A stretch of 64,000 nt of DNA, taken from an uncultured Flavobacteriales bacterium. Its GTDB lineage: Bacteria; Bacteroidota; Bacteroidia; Flavobacteriales_D; Sanyastnellaceae. The first letter of the stretch is position 1; each line of letters starts with the position of its first letter. Of this stretch, positions 25,491 to 34,159 are shown piece after piece. The DNA lies in NCBI GenBank assembly GCA_937974555.1, contig CALJKR010000033.1, positions 1-64,000 on the forward strand, read 5' to 3'. Both the position numbers and the translations under genes were made by a program. The notes beneath the pieces are model-generated. The model was not told the origin of the DNA and ran no database searches. It was given only the letters and a program-made list of their open reading frames with translations.

Positions 25491-26620
25491 AAAGCATTTA
25501 TTTAGATAACGCCGCCACAACGCCAGTAGCACCTGAAGTTTTTGAGGCGATGATTCCTTATTTGACGGAACACTATGGCAACCCTTCCTCCACCCATCAT
25601 TTGGGCAGAAGAACCAAAACCGCAATTGAAACATCGCGCAGAACCATTGCCAAAGCATTAAACTGTCAGCCCAGTGAAATTTATTTTACCAGCGGCGGAA
25701 CCGAAGCGGATAACCTGGCCATGCACGCTGCTGTTCGAGACATGGGGTGTCAGCACATCATCACCACACCCATAGAGCACAGCGCCATAGTTAAAACCGC
25801 TGAGTTATTGGATCAGCAAGGAAAAGCAAAATTGCATTTTGTCAATTTGACTGAAAATGGTAGCGTGGATTTGAATCATTTGGAAGAGTTACTTCAAACC
25901 CATGCCAATTGTTATGTGACATTGATGCATGGCAACAATGAAATAGCCAATCTACTTCCTTTGCAGGAGGTAGCTGAAATGTGCAAAAAATACAACGCCC
26001 TATTTCATAGCGATACCGTGCAAACCATGGGGCACTACATCTTTGATTTGCAGAAGACACCCGTCATGATGTTGAATGCAGCTGCCCATAAATTTCATGG
26101 CCCAAAAGGCGTTGGATTCATTTACATCAACCGAAGCGTTAAGGTCATGCCGGACATCACTGGAGGAGGCCAAGAACGCGGATTGCGCGGCGGAACTGAG
26201 AATTTGGCTGGAATTGTAGGATTGGCCAAGGCCATTGAGTTGGCTTATGCCGAATTGGAAGAGCATCAACAGTACATCGGTTCGATGAAACAATACATGA
26301 GAGAACGATTGGAGCATATCTTTCCTGGAATTGTATTCAATGGCAACAGCGCATCCACTGAAAGCTTGTATACCGTTTTAAATTGCACATTTCCTCCGCA
26401 CGGCAACAGCGATATGTTTTTGTTCTTGATGGATTTGGAGGGCATTTGTGCCTCCGGAGGCAGTGCATGCAGCAGCGGCGCAACCAAAGGGTCACATGTG
26501 TTATCTGCTATCGATGCCTTGCGTCCGGGACAGGCCAGTGTAAGATTTTCGTTTGGTCGTTACACCACGAAGGTAGAAATTGATGAGACGATGGTGATTT
26601 TGGAAAGGTTGATGAGGTAA
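25487..26620 (+). CDS. Cysteine desulfurase (NifS/IscS type)
   Basis: The 377-residue PLP enzyme takes sulfur from cysteine for Fe-S clusters or thiolation. It has IYLDNAATTPVAPEV at the start, TSGGTEADNLAM, the PLP lysine in NAAAHKFHGPKGVGF, and the active-site Cys in ASGGSACSSGATKGSHVL. The short loop around this Cys places it in group I (NifS/IscS-like). The ATG overlaps the glmM stop (ATGA), so the two are coupled. No IscU or other Fe-S scaffold gene is adjacent, so the physiological acceptor is unclear. Confidence 0.93.
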   Translation: MKSIYLDNAATTPVAPEVFEAMIPYLTEHYGNPSSTHHLGRRTKTAIETSRRTIAKALNCQPSEIYFTSGGTEADNLAMHAAVRDMGCQHIITTPIEHSAIVKTAELLDQQGKAKLHFVNLTENGSVDLNHLEELLQTHANCYVTLMHGNNEIANLLPLQEVAEMCKKYNALFHSDTVQTMGHYIFDLQKTPVMMLNAAAHKFHGPKGVGFIYINRSVKVMPDITGGGQERGLRGGTENLAGIVGLAKAIELAYAELEEHQQYIGSMKQYMRERLEHIFPGIVFNGNSASTESLYTVLNCTFPPHGNSDMFLFLMDLEGICASGGSACSSGATKGSHVLSAIDALRPGQASVRFSFGRYTTKVEIDETMVILERLMR

Positions 26621-26818
26621 CAAAATCTCTGACTAAAATTCATTAACGCAAAGGAAACGAATAATGCGCAGAGCGCGCAAAGAAAACAGTGAATGTCATA
26701 TTGTCTGCCTTGCGTCCTTTGCGACAAACTTTGCGACAAACTTTGCGCGCATTGCGTTTAAAATAAATAACGCAAAGAACACCAAGAAGTCGCAAAGTGC
26801 GCAGAGAGGATGATGCAT
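26621..26818. repeat. Intergenic palindromic element rich in gcaaag / ctttgc
   Basis: This 198-base gap between two convergent genes is built from short words: acgcaaag and its complement ctttgcgt recur on both arms (acgcaaag at about 26646 and 26770; tgcgtcctttgc at 26711-26722; attgcgttt near 26751), and the 12-mer gcgacaaacttt is repeated head to tail at 26721-26744. The arms can pair over a long distance, giving an extended hairpin. It resembles REP-like intergenic repeats known in several bacteria. No coding sequence is seen. It may also end both convergent transcripts. Confidence 0.65.
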
Positions 26819-28099
26819 TTAATGCTTCAACTTCTCCTCCTTTGGAACCAAAAGCAAAAGTAAAAATCCCAAGATAAAAAAGACAACCAACGCCAAGATA
26901 CTCGCACGCATGGTACCAAAAGTGCCCTCTAAAAATCCAAAAGAAAACAGGCCAATAATCAATCCCAACTTTTCTGTCACATCATAAAAACTGAAGAAAG
27001 ATGCAGTATCATCGGTGACCGGTAAAAACTTGGAATAAGTGCTGCGAGCCAAACTTTGGGTACCCCCCATGATAAAACCGATAACCCCTGCTGCGATGTA
27101 AAACGTAACCACTTCAGTGACACCATAAAAGGCATATACACAGACACCCACCCAAATCAATAAAGCAATCATCAACATTTTGATATTGCCCAATTTCTTG
27201 GATCCCCAAGAAAATAAAATAGCACCTGGTATGGCTATTAACTGAACCAAAACAATCGCCACAATCAACTGAGAAGAATCCAAATTGATCTCCTTCTCAC
27301 CAAAAAAAGCGGCCATTTGCATAATGGTTTGAATACCCATTGAGAATACAAAAAAAGCCACCAGATAGCGCTTCAATGATGGCGAATGGGACATTTGCTT
27401 CCAAACATTTTGCAATTCATGAAATCCCTTTTTCCAGGTCGATTGGGTATCATTGACATGAATAACTTCCTCTTTCAAATGATAAAAAGTGATTTGAGCA
27501 AAGCCTGCCCACCAAACCCCAACACTAACAAAACTCCAACGGGCGCTCATGCCAAATCCCTTGATGGCAATCAAGTTCATAATCAATAAACTCACACTCC
27601 CGATGTACCCCATGGAATAAGCCCTTGCGCTCACCTTGTCTTGCTCGTCCTTGTCCGCAATTTGTGGTAGGAAAGAATTGGCAAAGGCATAGGAGCACCA
27701 AAAGCCAATACATGCCAGCATGATACTCAAGAACGAAATTTCCAAATGCGCCGGGTCAAAGAAATAAAGCGAAGCGCAAGAAGCGGCGCCGATATAACAA
27801 AAAACTTGAAGGAATCGCTTGCGCATGTGGTAGTAATCCGCTATGCCTGAAAGCAAGGGAACCAATACACTGACCACTGCCAAAGAAAAGGCCAAAGCGT
27901 AGGACAAAGCCTCTGTATTCTTCAGTGTAAAGCCAAACAAATGGACACGATCATCAATGATGTCGCCATTTTCATTTCGAATAGAAGTAACCGCGCCATA
28001 AAAAATGGGAAAAATCGCGGAACTGATGACCAAGTTGTAGGTGGAATTGGCCCAATCATACATGCCCCAGGCATTTTGAATTTTCTTACGTGGATTCAT
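26819..28099 (-). CDS. UMF1/Atg22-type MFS transporter
   Basis: The 426-residue membrane protein has about twelve helices in two halves. The N-terminus NAWGMYDWANSTYNLVISSA is the mark of the UMF1 (Atg22-like) MFS family, and SLARSTYSKFLPVTDDTASFF before a late helix is a second family motif. Bacterial substrates are unproven; yeast Atg22 exports amino acids from the vacuole. It converges on the cysteine desulfurase gene across the repeat element and diverges from lhgO with 58 bases between. Confidence 0.88.
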   Translation of the reverse strand: MNPRKKIQNAWGMYDWANSTYNLVISSAIFPIFYGAVTSIRNENGDIIDDRVHLFGFTLKNTEALSYALAFSLAVVSVLVPLLSGIADYYHMRKRFLQVFCYIGAASCASLYFFDPAHLEISFLSIMLACIGFWCSYAFANSFLPQIADKDEQDKVSARAYSMGYIGSVSLLIMNLIAIKGFGMSARWSFVSVGVWWAGFAQITFYHLKEEVIHVNDTQSTWKKGFHELQNVWKQMSHSPSLKRYLVAFFVFSMGIQTIMQMAAFFGEKEINLDSSQLIVAIVLVQLIAIPGAILFSWGSKKLGNIKMLMIALLIWVGVCVYAFYGVTEVVTFYIAAGVIGFIMGGTQSLARSTYSKFLPVTDDTASFFSFYDVTEKLGLIIGLFSFGFLEGTFGTMRASILALVVFFILGFLLLLLVPKEEKLKH

Positions 28100-28133
28100 A
28101 CTTGAAATGTAATCATTTCATGCGTGCCTACCT

Positions 28134-28141
28134 TACTTTTG
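28134..28141 (+). promoter_or_regulatory. -7 promoter element of lhgO
   Basis: TACTTTTG matches the Bacteroidota -7 form and ends 16 bases before the lhgO ATG. A TTG at the usual spacing is not evident; the nearest, at 28102-28104, is too far. Confidence 0.5.
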
Positions 28142-28157
28142 TGAAAAGAATATTAAC

Positions 28158-29375
28158 ATGACCACGTCATACGACATCATCATTGTTGGAGGAGGAATTG
28201 TTGGAGCCGCAACATTCTACAAAATGCAGCGCAGATTCCCCCATCTGGAAATCCTATTGATTGAAAAAGAAAACCGCCTTGCAGACCACCAAACAGGAAA
28301 CAACAGCGGCGTCATTCACAGTGGTATATACTACAAACCCGGCTCACTCAAAGCAGTGAACTGTGTCAACGGCCGACGTGAATTGGTAGAATTTGCCAAG
28401 CAATACAATATCCCCCATGACATCTGTGGAAAACTTATCGTGGCTGCAGATGCCTCAGAATTGGGTTTTTTAGAGAAAATATATCAAAGCGGTGTGTCCA
28501 ATGGAATAGAAGGGATGCAACGCGTAAGTCCGGATCAAATCAGAGAAATTGAACCGCATGTAAAAGGGATTGATGGTGTGCACGTCGGTTGTACGGGCAT
28601 TATCGATTTTAGAAGAGCCACTGAGGTGATGTGCGAATTGGGTGTTGCTATGCAAAACAAAAGCAAAGTCAATTTGGGAGAGGAGGTTTTGGGATTTGAA
28701 CGTGATGGAGAATGGACCAATGTCAAGACCAACAAGTCTGCATACAAAGGAAAATTCTTGATTGTTTGTGGAGGCTTGCAGGCTGACCGTTTGGCAAAAA
28801 AAGATGGTGTTGCCTTGAAAGAAAAAGTAGTCGGATTCCGCGGTGATTACTATGAATTGGCTGAACACGCCAAACACAAAGTAAAGCACCTCATCTACCC
28901 TGTTCCCAATCCTGAATTTCCATTTTTGGGTGTGCACTTCACACGTATGACAGATGGCTCTATTGAATGTGGTCCCAACGCGGTTTTCACATTCAAAAGA
29001 GAAGGTTACGGAAAAACAGATTTCAGCTTGCGCGATACCATTGATGCATTGAGTTACATTGGAACTTGGCGATTGTTCATGGGGAATATGAAATACGGAT
29101 TGGATGAATACCGCAGGGCCTTTTCTAAAAAATTGTTTTTAAAGACTTTGCAACGCTTAATTCCCGATTTGACCATGGACGACATTGTACCTGGCCGTGC
29201 AGGAGTTAGAGCGCTTTTACTTCGCGAAGATGGGGATACCCGTGACGACTTTAGAATTGAATACACGGATCACAGCATTCACGTGCTCAATGCGCCTTCC
29301 CCCGCTGCCACTGCGTCTTTGGCTATTGGTGACAATGTCGTGGAAATGGCCGTTAAACACTTTGGATTGATATAA
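28158..29375 (+). CDS. lhgO: L-2-hydroxyglutarate oxidase
   Basis: The 405-residue FAD enzyme oxidises L-2-hydroxyglutarate to 2-oxoglutarate. It begins with the dinucleotide-binding motif YDIIIVGGGIVGAATFYKMQ, then HQTGNNSGVIHSGIYYKPGS (typical of LhgO, with the His region near the flavin), GVHVGCTGIIDF and the C-terminal VPGRAGVRA. Length agrees with E. coli LhgO. It repairs a side product of central metabolism and feeds electrons to the respiratory chain. It is followed by yqeY 10 bases later, and the two may be co-transcribed. Confidence 0.92.
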   Translation: MTTSYDIIIVGGGIVGAATFYKMQRRFPHLEILLIEKENRLADHQTGNNSGVIHSGIYYKPGSLKAVNCVNGRRELVEFAKQYNIPHDICGKLIVAADASELGFLEKIYQSGVSNGIEGMQRVSPDQIREIEPHVKGIDGVHVGCTGIIDFRRATEVMCELGVAMQNKSKVNLGEEVLGFERDGEWTNVKTNKSAYKGKFLIVCGGLQADRLAKKDGVALKEKVVGFRGDYYELAEHAKHKVKHLIYPVPNPEFPFLGVHFTRMTDGSIECGPNAVFTFKREGYGKTDFSLRDTIDALSYIGTWRLFMGNMKYGLDEYRRAFSKKLFLKTLQRLIPDLTMDDIVPGRAGVRALLLREDGDTRDDFRIEYTDHSIHVLNAPSPAATASLAIGDNVVEMAVKHFGLI

Positions 29376-29385
29376 AAATAACAAT

Positions 29386-29835
29386 ATGAATTTAGCAGAT
29401 CAAATCAACGAGGATATCAAGACCGCCATGAAAGGCGGTGACAAGGAAAAATTAATGGCCTTGCGCGATATCAAATCAAAAATATTATTGGAAGCCACCA
29501 AAGATGGTTCATCAGAAGTTACCGATGATAAAGTCATGGCTATCCTAACCAAACTGAACAAACAACGCATGGAAAGCATTGAGATTTTCAGAGCACAAGG
29601 CCGTGAGGATTTGGTTGAAGAGGAACAAAAGCAAGCAACGGTCATTCAAGCTTATTTGCCACAACCTTTGAGCGCAGAAGAGTTAGAAAAAGCGGTCCGT
29701 GAATGCATTGCACAAGTGGGCGCTTCCGGTCCCGGTGATATGGGCAAAGTTATGGGGGTTGCCTCCAAAGCATTGAGCGGAAAGGCCGATGGCAAAGCCA
29801 TCAGTGAAATGGTTAAATCTTGTTTGGCATCTTGA
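29386..29835 (+). CDS. yqeY: GatB/YqeY-domain protein
   Basis: The 149-residue, mostly helical protein is a free-standing YqeY domain, related to the C-terminal tRNA-binding tail of GatB. Family motifs are MALRDIKSKILLEATK, the run KLNKQRMESIEIFRAQGRED, QATVIQAYLPQPLS, and the C-terminal GDMGKVMGVASKALSGKADG. It may bind tRNA or assist amidated-tRNA synthesis, but its cellular role is not settled. It sits between lhgO (10 bases) and rimB (3 bases) on the same strand. Confidence 0.92.
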   Translation: MNLADQINEDIKTAMKGGDKEKLMALRDIKSKILLEATKDGSSEVTDDKVMAILTKLNKQRMESIEIFRAQGREDLVEEEQKQATVIQAYLPQPLSAEELEKAVRECIAQVGASGPGDMGKVMGVASKALSGKADGKAISEMVKSCLAS

Positions 29836-29838
29836 GTC

Positions 29839-30252
29839 ATGGACATCATTGGAAGAAGAGAAATGATACACCTCCCCGAATGGGGAGGTTTTTTCATTCC
29901 AGCAAAAATTGATACCGGTGCTTTCCGAACCGCCGTGCATTGCGATAGCTATATCGAAAAGGAAAAAGACGGAATAACAATTTTAGAAGTAACATTTACC
30001 TGGGAAGATCAGGAAAAAGCCCATGTGGTTATTTTTGACAAATTCAAAAAAAGAATCATTAAAAATTCCTTTGGACAAACAGAGGAGCGCTATTGCGTCA
30101 GAACCGCGATAAAAATTGGACAACGAACCATCCAAAGTGAAGTCACTTTAACCAATCGTTCTGGCATGAAATATCCAGTACTCTTGGGAAGAAAGACAAT
30201 CGGAAAAAAATTCTTGGTGGATGTGAGTCACATCAACCTGAATACTTTTTAG
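29839..30252 (+). CDS. rimB: RimB-like retropepsin-type peptidase (RloA/Zn_protease family)
   Basis: The 137-residue protein has the aspartic-protease signature AKIDTGAFRTAVHC (DTG at about 29-31) and the flap/strand pattern of single-domain retropepsins, ending PVLLGRKTIGKKFLVDVS. The family was first called ATP-dependent zinc protease; in Pseudomonas a member, RimB, removes glutamates added to ribosomal protein S6 by RimK. Here it lies directly against rimK, convergent, with the stop codons abutting (30252/30253), supporting the same pairing. The gene name rests on that neighbourhood. Confidence 0.85.
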   Translation: MDIIGRREMIHLPEWGGFFIPAKIDTGAFRTAVHCDSYIEKEKDGITILEVTFTWEDQEKAHVVIFDKFKKRIIKNSFGQTEERYCVRTAIKIGQRTIQSEVTLTNRSGMKYPVLLGRKTIGKKFLVDVSHINLNTF

Positions 30253-31125
30253 TTAGACATTTTTCTCGATGTACTTGATAATGTGCGTCGCGATATCTTT
30301 TCCTGTGGCCTGTTCGATTCCCTCCAAACCAGGAGAGGAATTGACCTCAATAATCAACGGCCCACGATCACTTCGAAGCATATCTACACCAGCAATTCCC
30401 AGTTTCATGGCATTGGCAGCCTTAATGGCGGTAATTTCTTCTTCCGGGGTTAACTCAATAATTTGCGCGGTTCCACCACGATGAAGGTTACTTCTAAATT
30501 CTCCTTCCTTCGCAGTACGCATCATGGCACCTACCACTTGCCCATCCACCACAAACGCTCGAATATCAGCTCCTTTGGCTTCTTTGATAAATTCCTGAAC
30601 AATCACCCTCGCCTTTAATCCATTAAAAGCTTCAATAACAGAAACCGCTGCTTTTTCATTGTCTGCCAATACAACACCCAAACCTTGGGTTCCCTCCAAC
30701 AATTTAATCACTACCGGAGCACCACCCACTTCTTGCAATGTGCGATCCACATCCTTGCTATAATTGGTAAAGATGGTTTTTGGCAAACCCAATCCCGCTC
30801 TAGAAAGGATCTGCATACTGCGCAGCTTATCTCGAGAGCGAACCAAAGCCTGGGATTCAACAGCCGTAAAGACGTGCATCATTTCAAATTGTCGCACCAC
30901 CGCCGTTCCGTAAAAAGTAACCGATGCACCAATTCTTGGAATCACGGCTTGAACGTCCTTGATTTCTTGACCCTTGTAAATGATTTTGGGATTCTTTTTT
31001 TCAATCACCAAATTACATTTCAAATGATCTAGCACGATTACTTCGTGTCCTCTGGCTTGCCCTGCTTCTACCAGACGTGAAGTACTGTAAAGCTTAGGAT
31101 TTCTGGATAAAACAACAATTTTCAT
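30253..31125 (-). CDS. rimK: RimK: ribosomal protein S6 - L-glutamate ligase
   Basis: The 290-residue ATP-grasp enzyme adds glutamate to the C-terminus of ribosomal protein S6 (in some species it makes free poly-glutamate). It has the pre-ATP-grasp N-domain (KIVVLSRNPKLYSTSRLVEA), PRIGASVTFYG, the ATP-binding VVIKLLEGTQGLGVVLA, and the Mg-binding C-terminus with LIIEVNSSPGLEGIEQATG. Length is normal. It shares no intergenic space with rimB. Confidence 0.94.
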   Translation of the reverse strand: MKIVVLSRNPKLYSTSRLVEAGQARGHEVIVLDHLKCNLVIEKKNPKIIYKGQEIKDVQAVIPRIGASVTFYGTAVVRQFEMMHVFTAVESQALVRSRDKLRSMQILSRAGLGLPKTIFTNYSKDVDRTLQEVGGAPVVIKLLEGTQGLGVVLADNEKAAVSVIEAFNGLKARVIVQEFIKEAKGADIRAFVVDGQVVGAMMRTAKEGEFRSNLHRGGTAQIIELTPEEEITAIKAANAMKLGIAGVDMLRSDRGPLIIEVNSSPGLEGIEQATGKDIATHIIKYIEKNV

Positions 31126-31172
31126 GGGAATTCTTACGATACAATATTACGCCAAGGAATGTAAACCTACCG

Positions 31173-32312
31173 TTAAACTTCATCAAATAATTGACGGTCC
31201 AAAACATCGGTTCTCCAACGCGCTTCTTCTTGATTCCTGAATTGAAGCAAGTGCTGGACTTTGTCCGCATAACTTGATTCGTCAGCAGATAAAACATCCA
31301 TCATCACCTTTTTAAAGGATGCATCACTGAGAGCAAAATCCCAACCCCAACCTTTCTCAACCAGGTTTTTCCAAGGTGTCGTATTGGCAACAACTACAGG
31401 AACCCCCATCAGCAGGGACTCCGCAATGGCATGACCATAATTCTCTCCACGGGTTGGCGAATACAAATAATGTGCGCTTTGAAGCGCCTTGCAACACATC
31501 TCCGGAGACATCGGGCCTGCATATTGCACATTCCAATCCGCATGGTCGTGAATCAATTGCAGGATGCGTTGTGAATAGCCTTGGTCTCCTTGGGGACCAA
31601 TAATTCTTAATTCGATGCTCTTCAACTGAGGGATGTCATACCAAGCTTGAAGCCCCTCCAAAACACCTTTCTCAGGACTGAGCCTCGAAATCATCACCCA
31701 CTTTTTATTCTCCCACTTTGGCCATTGAGCTCTGAAAGGATGAAACGTAGGAATATTGGGCATCAAAAGAACCGGACAGTGATTTCCAAAATACTTCTTG
31801 ATGTGATGCGCTTCTTCCTCACTTGTTGGTTGCCAGACCACCCGCTTAAAAAAACCAAGCCACTTCATTGATTTCAAGAACAACTGCTTTTTCAACGATT
31901 TGATGCGCAAGGCCTCTGGATGCAGCATACCCCTTGGGGCCAATATCAACTTATTTTTTCCAGCCATTTGCCGATTCCAAAGCATGGGTTTAAGTGTGAA
32001 TGTAACCGAAAACATGGAGTTCATAAACCACGCATCCTGAATGAAATCTCGGCAAACCTTCTTCATCACTGTAATTCCCGTCGCATCATCCGCACAATAC
32101 ATAACATGCGCTCCGTTGGGTTGCTCAACCCACTGGTTGCGCGGTATACCCGTGTAAGGAACGTCATCACCTAGATCGCGATCACTGGTGATCACCCACG
32201 CCCTTTTTCCAAGAAGCTGAACCAAATTGGAAACCGACCGAATGGGTCCACCCGCTTTAAAGCCAGGCGAAAACCAATCAGAAAAAATCAATATTCTAGG
32301 AGAATCTGACAT
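31173..32312 (-). CDS. Glycosyltransferase, GT4-like
   Basis: The 379-residue protein has a GT-B fold: N-terminal acceptor half (RILIFSDWFSPGFKAGGPIR) and C-terminal donor half with MISRLSPEKGVLEGLQAW, the stretch RIIGPQGDQGYSQRI and SPTRGENYGHAIAESLLMGV (the E-x7-E site of GT4 enzymes). It transfers a sugar from a nucleotide donor; sugar and linkage are unknown. It is the last gene of the polysaccharide operon and overlaps asnB by 17 bases. Confidence 0.88.
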   Translation of the reverse strand: MSDSPRILIFSDWFSPGFKAGGPIRSVSNLVQLLGKRAWVITSDRDLGDDVPYTGIPRNQWVEQPNGAHVMYCADDATGITVMKKVCRDFIQDAWFMNSMFSVTFTLKPMLWNRQMAGKNKLILAPRGMLHPEALRIKSLKKQLFLKSMKWLGFFKRVVWQPTSEEEAHHIKKYFGNHCPVLLMPNIPTFHPFRAQWPKWENKKWVMISRLSPEKGVLEGLQAWYDIPQLKSIELRIIGPQGDQGYSQRILQLIHDHADWNVQYAGPMSPEMCCKALQSAHYLYSPTRGENYGHAIAESLLMGVPVVVANTTPWKNLVEKGWGWDFALSDASFKKVMMDVLSADESSYADKVQHLLQFRNQEEARWRTDVLDRQLFDEV

Positions 32313-34158
32313 TGTTTCTTTTTAACCAATGCGACAATACCACCAAATGCCAAAAATAATTCCACGGAATCGATTTGTCATTTTGAACAAAACGGTTCCA
32401 ATTCTCTTCCAAGCCAATGGCATTGAAAATGGGTATTTCAAATAAACGCTCAAGCTCCGATTGACAAAAGCCTTTCAACGGGCCCTTCATCCAAGATTCC
32501 CATGGAAAAACAAAACCTTTTTTCTTCCTTTGGTATGCCGATGCTGGAATTAAATCTTGGGTAGCCTGAATGAGCAGCTGTTTGTCCCATTGTCCCATTT
32601 TATATTCGTCTGGAAGTGCCAAAACAAAAGACACCAATTCATGATCAATCAAGGGAACCCGCACTTCTAAGGTATGCGCCATGGACATTTGATCCGCATC
32701 GCGAAGCAAAATATGCGACATGTAAGCCGACATCTCCGCAGCTGAAATACTTTGATACAGGTGATCGTGGTCCCTATCCTTCCAAGCATTTTGAGGTGTC
32801 ACACCCCAAGCTGATGCTCCCACAAAATCCTCGATCAAACGCTCGTCTATCATTTTTCGGTCCGAAAGAAACAACAAGGCATCGCTTCGATCTTTGGATC
32901 GCAGCAAAGGCAACAAACGGTTCACTTGAATTTTATTCCAACGCTTGCCCAACAATTTCTCTATTACTGGACCTTGAAAAGTAATGGGAGGCATGTACTT
33001 CCTGATGAATCGGGAATCGTGCATTCTTTTAAAAAGGGGATAGCCACCAAAAACCTCATCACCACCTGACCCCGACAAAGCCATTTTTATACCCTGCGCC
33101 CTCGTTACTTGAGCAACAACAAAACTATTCACTCCATCACCAGAAGGGTGATCCATCGCTTCTAAAGCCGGCATCACCGCATCAAAAAAATCCGAAGTGG
33201 TAAGTTGTATCGGATGATGTTTGGTGTTGTATCGCTTTGCAACCTCATTGGAGTAAATGGACTCATCAAATTGTTTTTCTTCAAACCCAATGGAAAAAGT
33301 TGAAATCGGTTGCACCGAAAATTGGGACATCAAACCCACGACGGCTGAAGAGTCAACTCCACCCGATAAAAAAGCACCAAATGGAACATCACTTCGCATG
33401 CGCCACTGCACACTTCGATCCAAATGAGAACGAACCTCTTTCACCACTTCTGCCTTGCTTCGCTTTTCGTTTGAAGAATCAATATCCCCTACCTGCCAAT
33501 ATTGCTCTTGAATCAACCACTCTCCATCCTTCCAAATTTTGTATTCGCCTGGCATCAAAGAATAAATTCCCTCTACGATAGTCAATGGATTCCAAACCGT
33601 TTGATAGGTGACATATTGAATCAGAGCCTGGGAATCAACCGTAGAAGAAGACTGACCCGTAGACAAAAGCGACCTGATTTCAGAAGCAAAATACAGGGTT
33701 CCATCTTTCTCAAAAAAATACAAGGGTTTCTCTCCCAAACGATCGCGAATCAATAGGAGCTCTTGGCTTCTTTTATCGTAAAGCGCTATGGCAAACATGC
33801 CATTTAAATAATGTACAAATTCCACCCCCCATCGGAGATAGGCCGCAATCAAGACCTCGGTATCGGATTCTGTTCTAAAAGTATAGTTGCTCCGAAGCAA
33901 CTGTTTCAACTCAATAAAATTGTAGATCTCACCATTGTATACAACAACAATATCGCCATCTACACTTTCCATGGGTTGATGGCCATCCATACTGGTATCA
34001 ATGATGGACAATCGCTGATGGCCCAGGTAACAATCATCGACATGAATGGATCCATGATCGTCAAAACCCCGATGGCGAATGGCTTGCTTCATCACCTCCA
34101 AGCAATGGGCATATTGCTCAGAATTGTCTTTACCCACTATACCTACAATACCACACAT
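32296..34158 (-). CDS. asnB: Asparagine synthase-type glutamine amidotransferase
   Basis: The 620-residue protein has an N-terminal class II amidotransferase (1-210; catalytic Cys2 in MCGIVGIVGKDN, then RHRGFDDHG, HQRLSIID, YNGEIYNF, SDTEVLIAAYLRWG) and a C-terminal asparagine-synthase domain with the P-loop FLSGGVDSSAVVGLM and SGSGGDEVFGGYPLFKR. Members inside glycan clusters often amidate a uronic acid or another sugar carboxylate rather than make asparagine. Position between glycosyltransferases (17-base overlap on one side, 1-base gap on the other) favours that role; sequence alone does not decide. Confidence 0.9.
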   Translation of the reverse strand: MCGIVGIVGKDNSEQYAHCLEVMKQAIRHRGFDDHGSIHVDDCYLGHQRLSIIDTSMDGHQPMESVDGDIVVVYNGEIYNFIELKQLLRSNYTFRTESDTEVLIAAYLRWGVEFVHYLNGMFAIALYDKRSQELLLIRDRLGEKPLYFFEKDGTLYFASEIRSLLSTGQSSSTVDSQALIQYVTYQTVWNPLTIVEGIYSLMPGEYKIWKDGEWLIQEQYWQVGDIDSSNEKRSKAEVVKEVRSHLDRSVQWRMRSDVPFGAFLSGGVDSSAVVGLMSQFSVQPISTFSIGFEEKQFDESIYSNEVAKRYNTKHHPIQLTTSDFFDAVMPALEAMDHPSGDGVNSFVVAQVTRAQGIKMALSGSGGDEVFGGYPLFKRMHDSRFIRKYMPPITFQGPVIEKLLGKRWNKIQVNRLLPLLRSKDRSDALLFLSDRKMIDERLIEDFVGASAWGVTPQNAWKDRDHDHLYQSISAAEMSAYMSHILLRDADQMSMAHTLEVRVPLIDHELVSFVLALPDEYKMGQWDKQLLIQATQDLIPASAYQRKKKGFVFPWESWMKGPLKGFCQSELERLFEIPIFNAIGLEENWNRFVQNDKSIPWNYFWHLVVLSHWLKRNNVRFS

Positions 34159-34159
34159 T

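Noticed and set aside
26621..26818. Remnant of an insertion sequence.
   Set aside because: No transposase coding trace or target duplication was seen; the words fit a REP-like element better.
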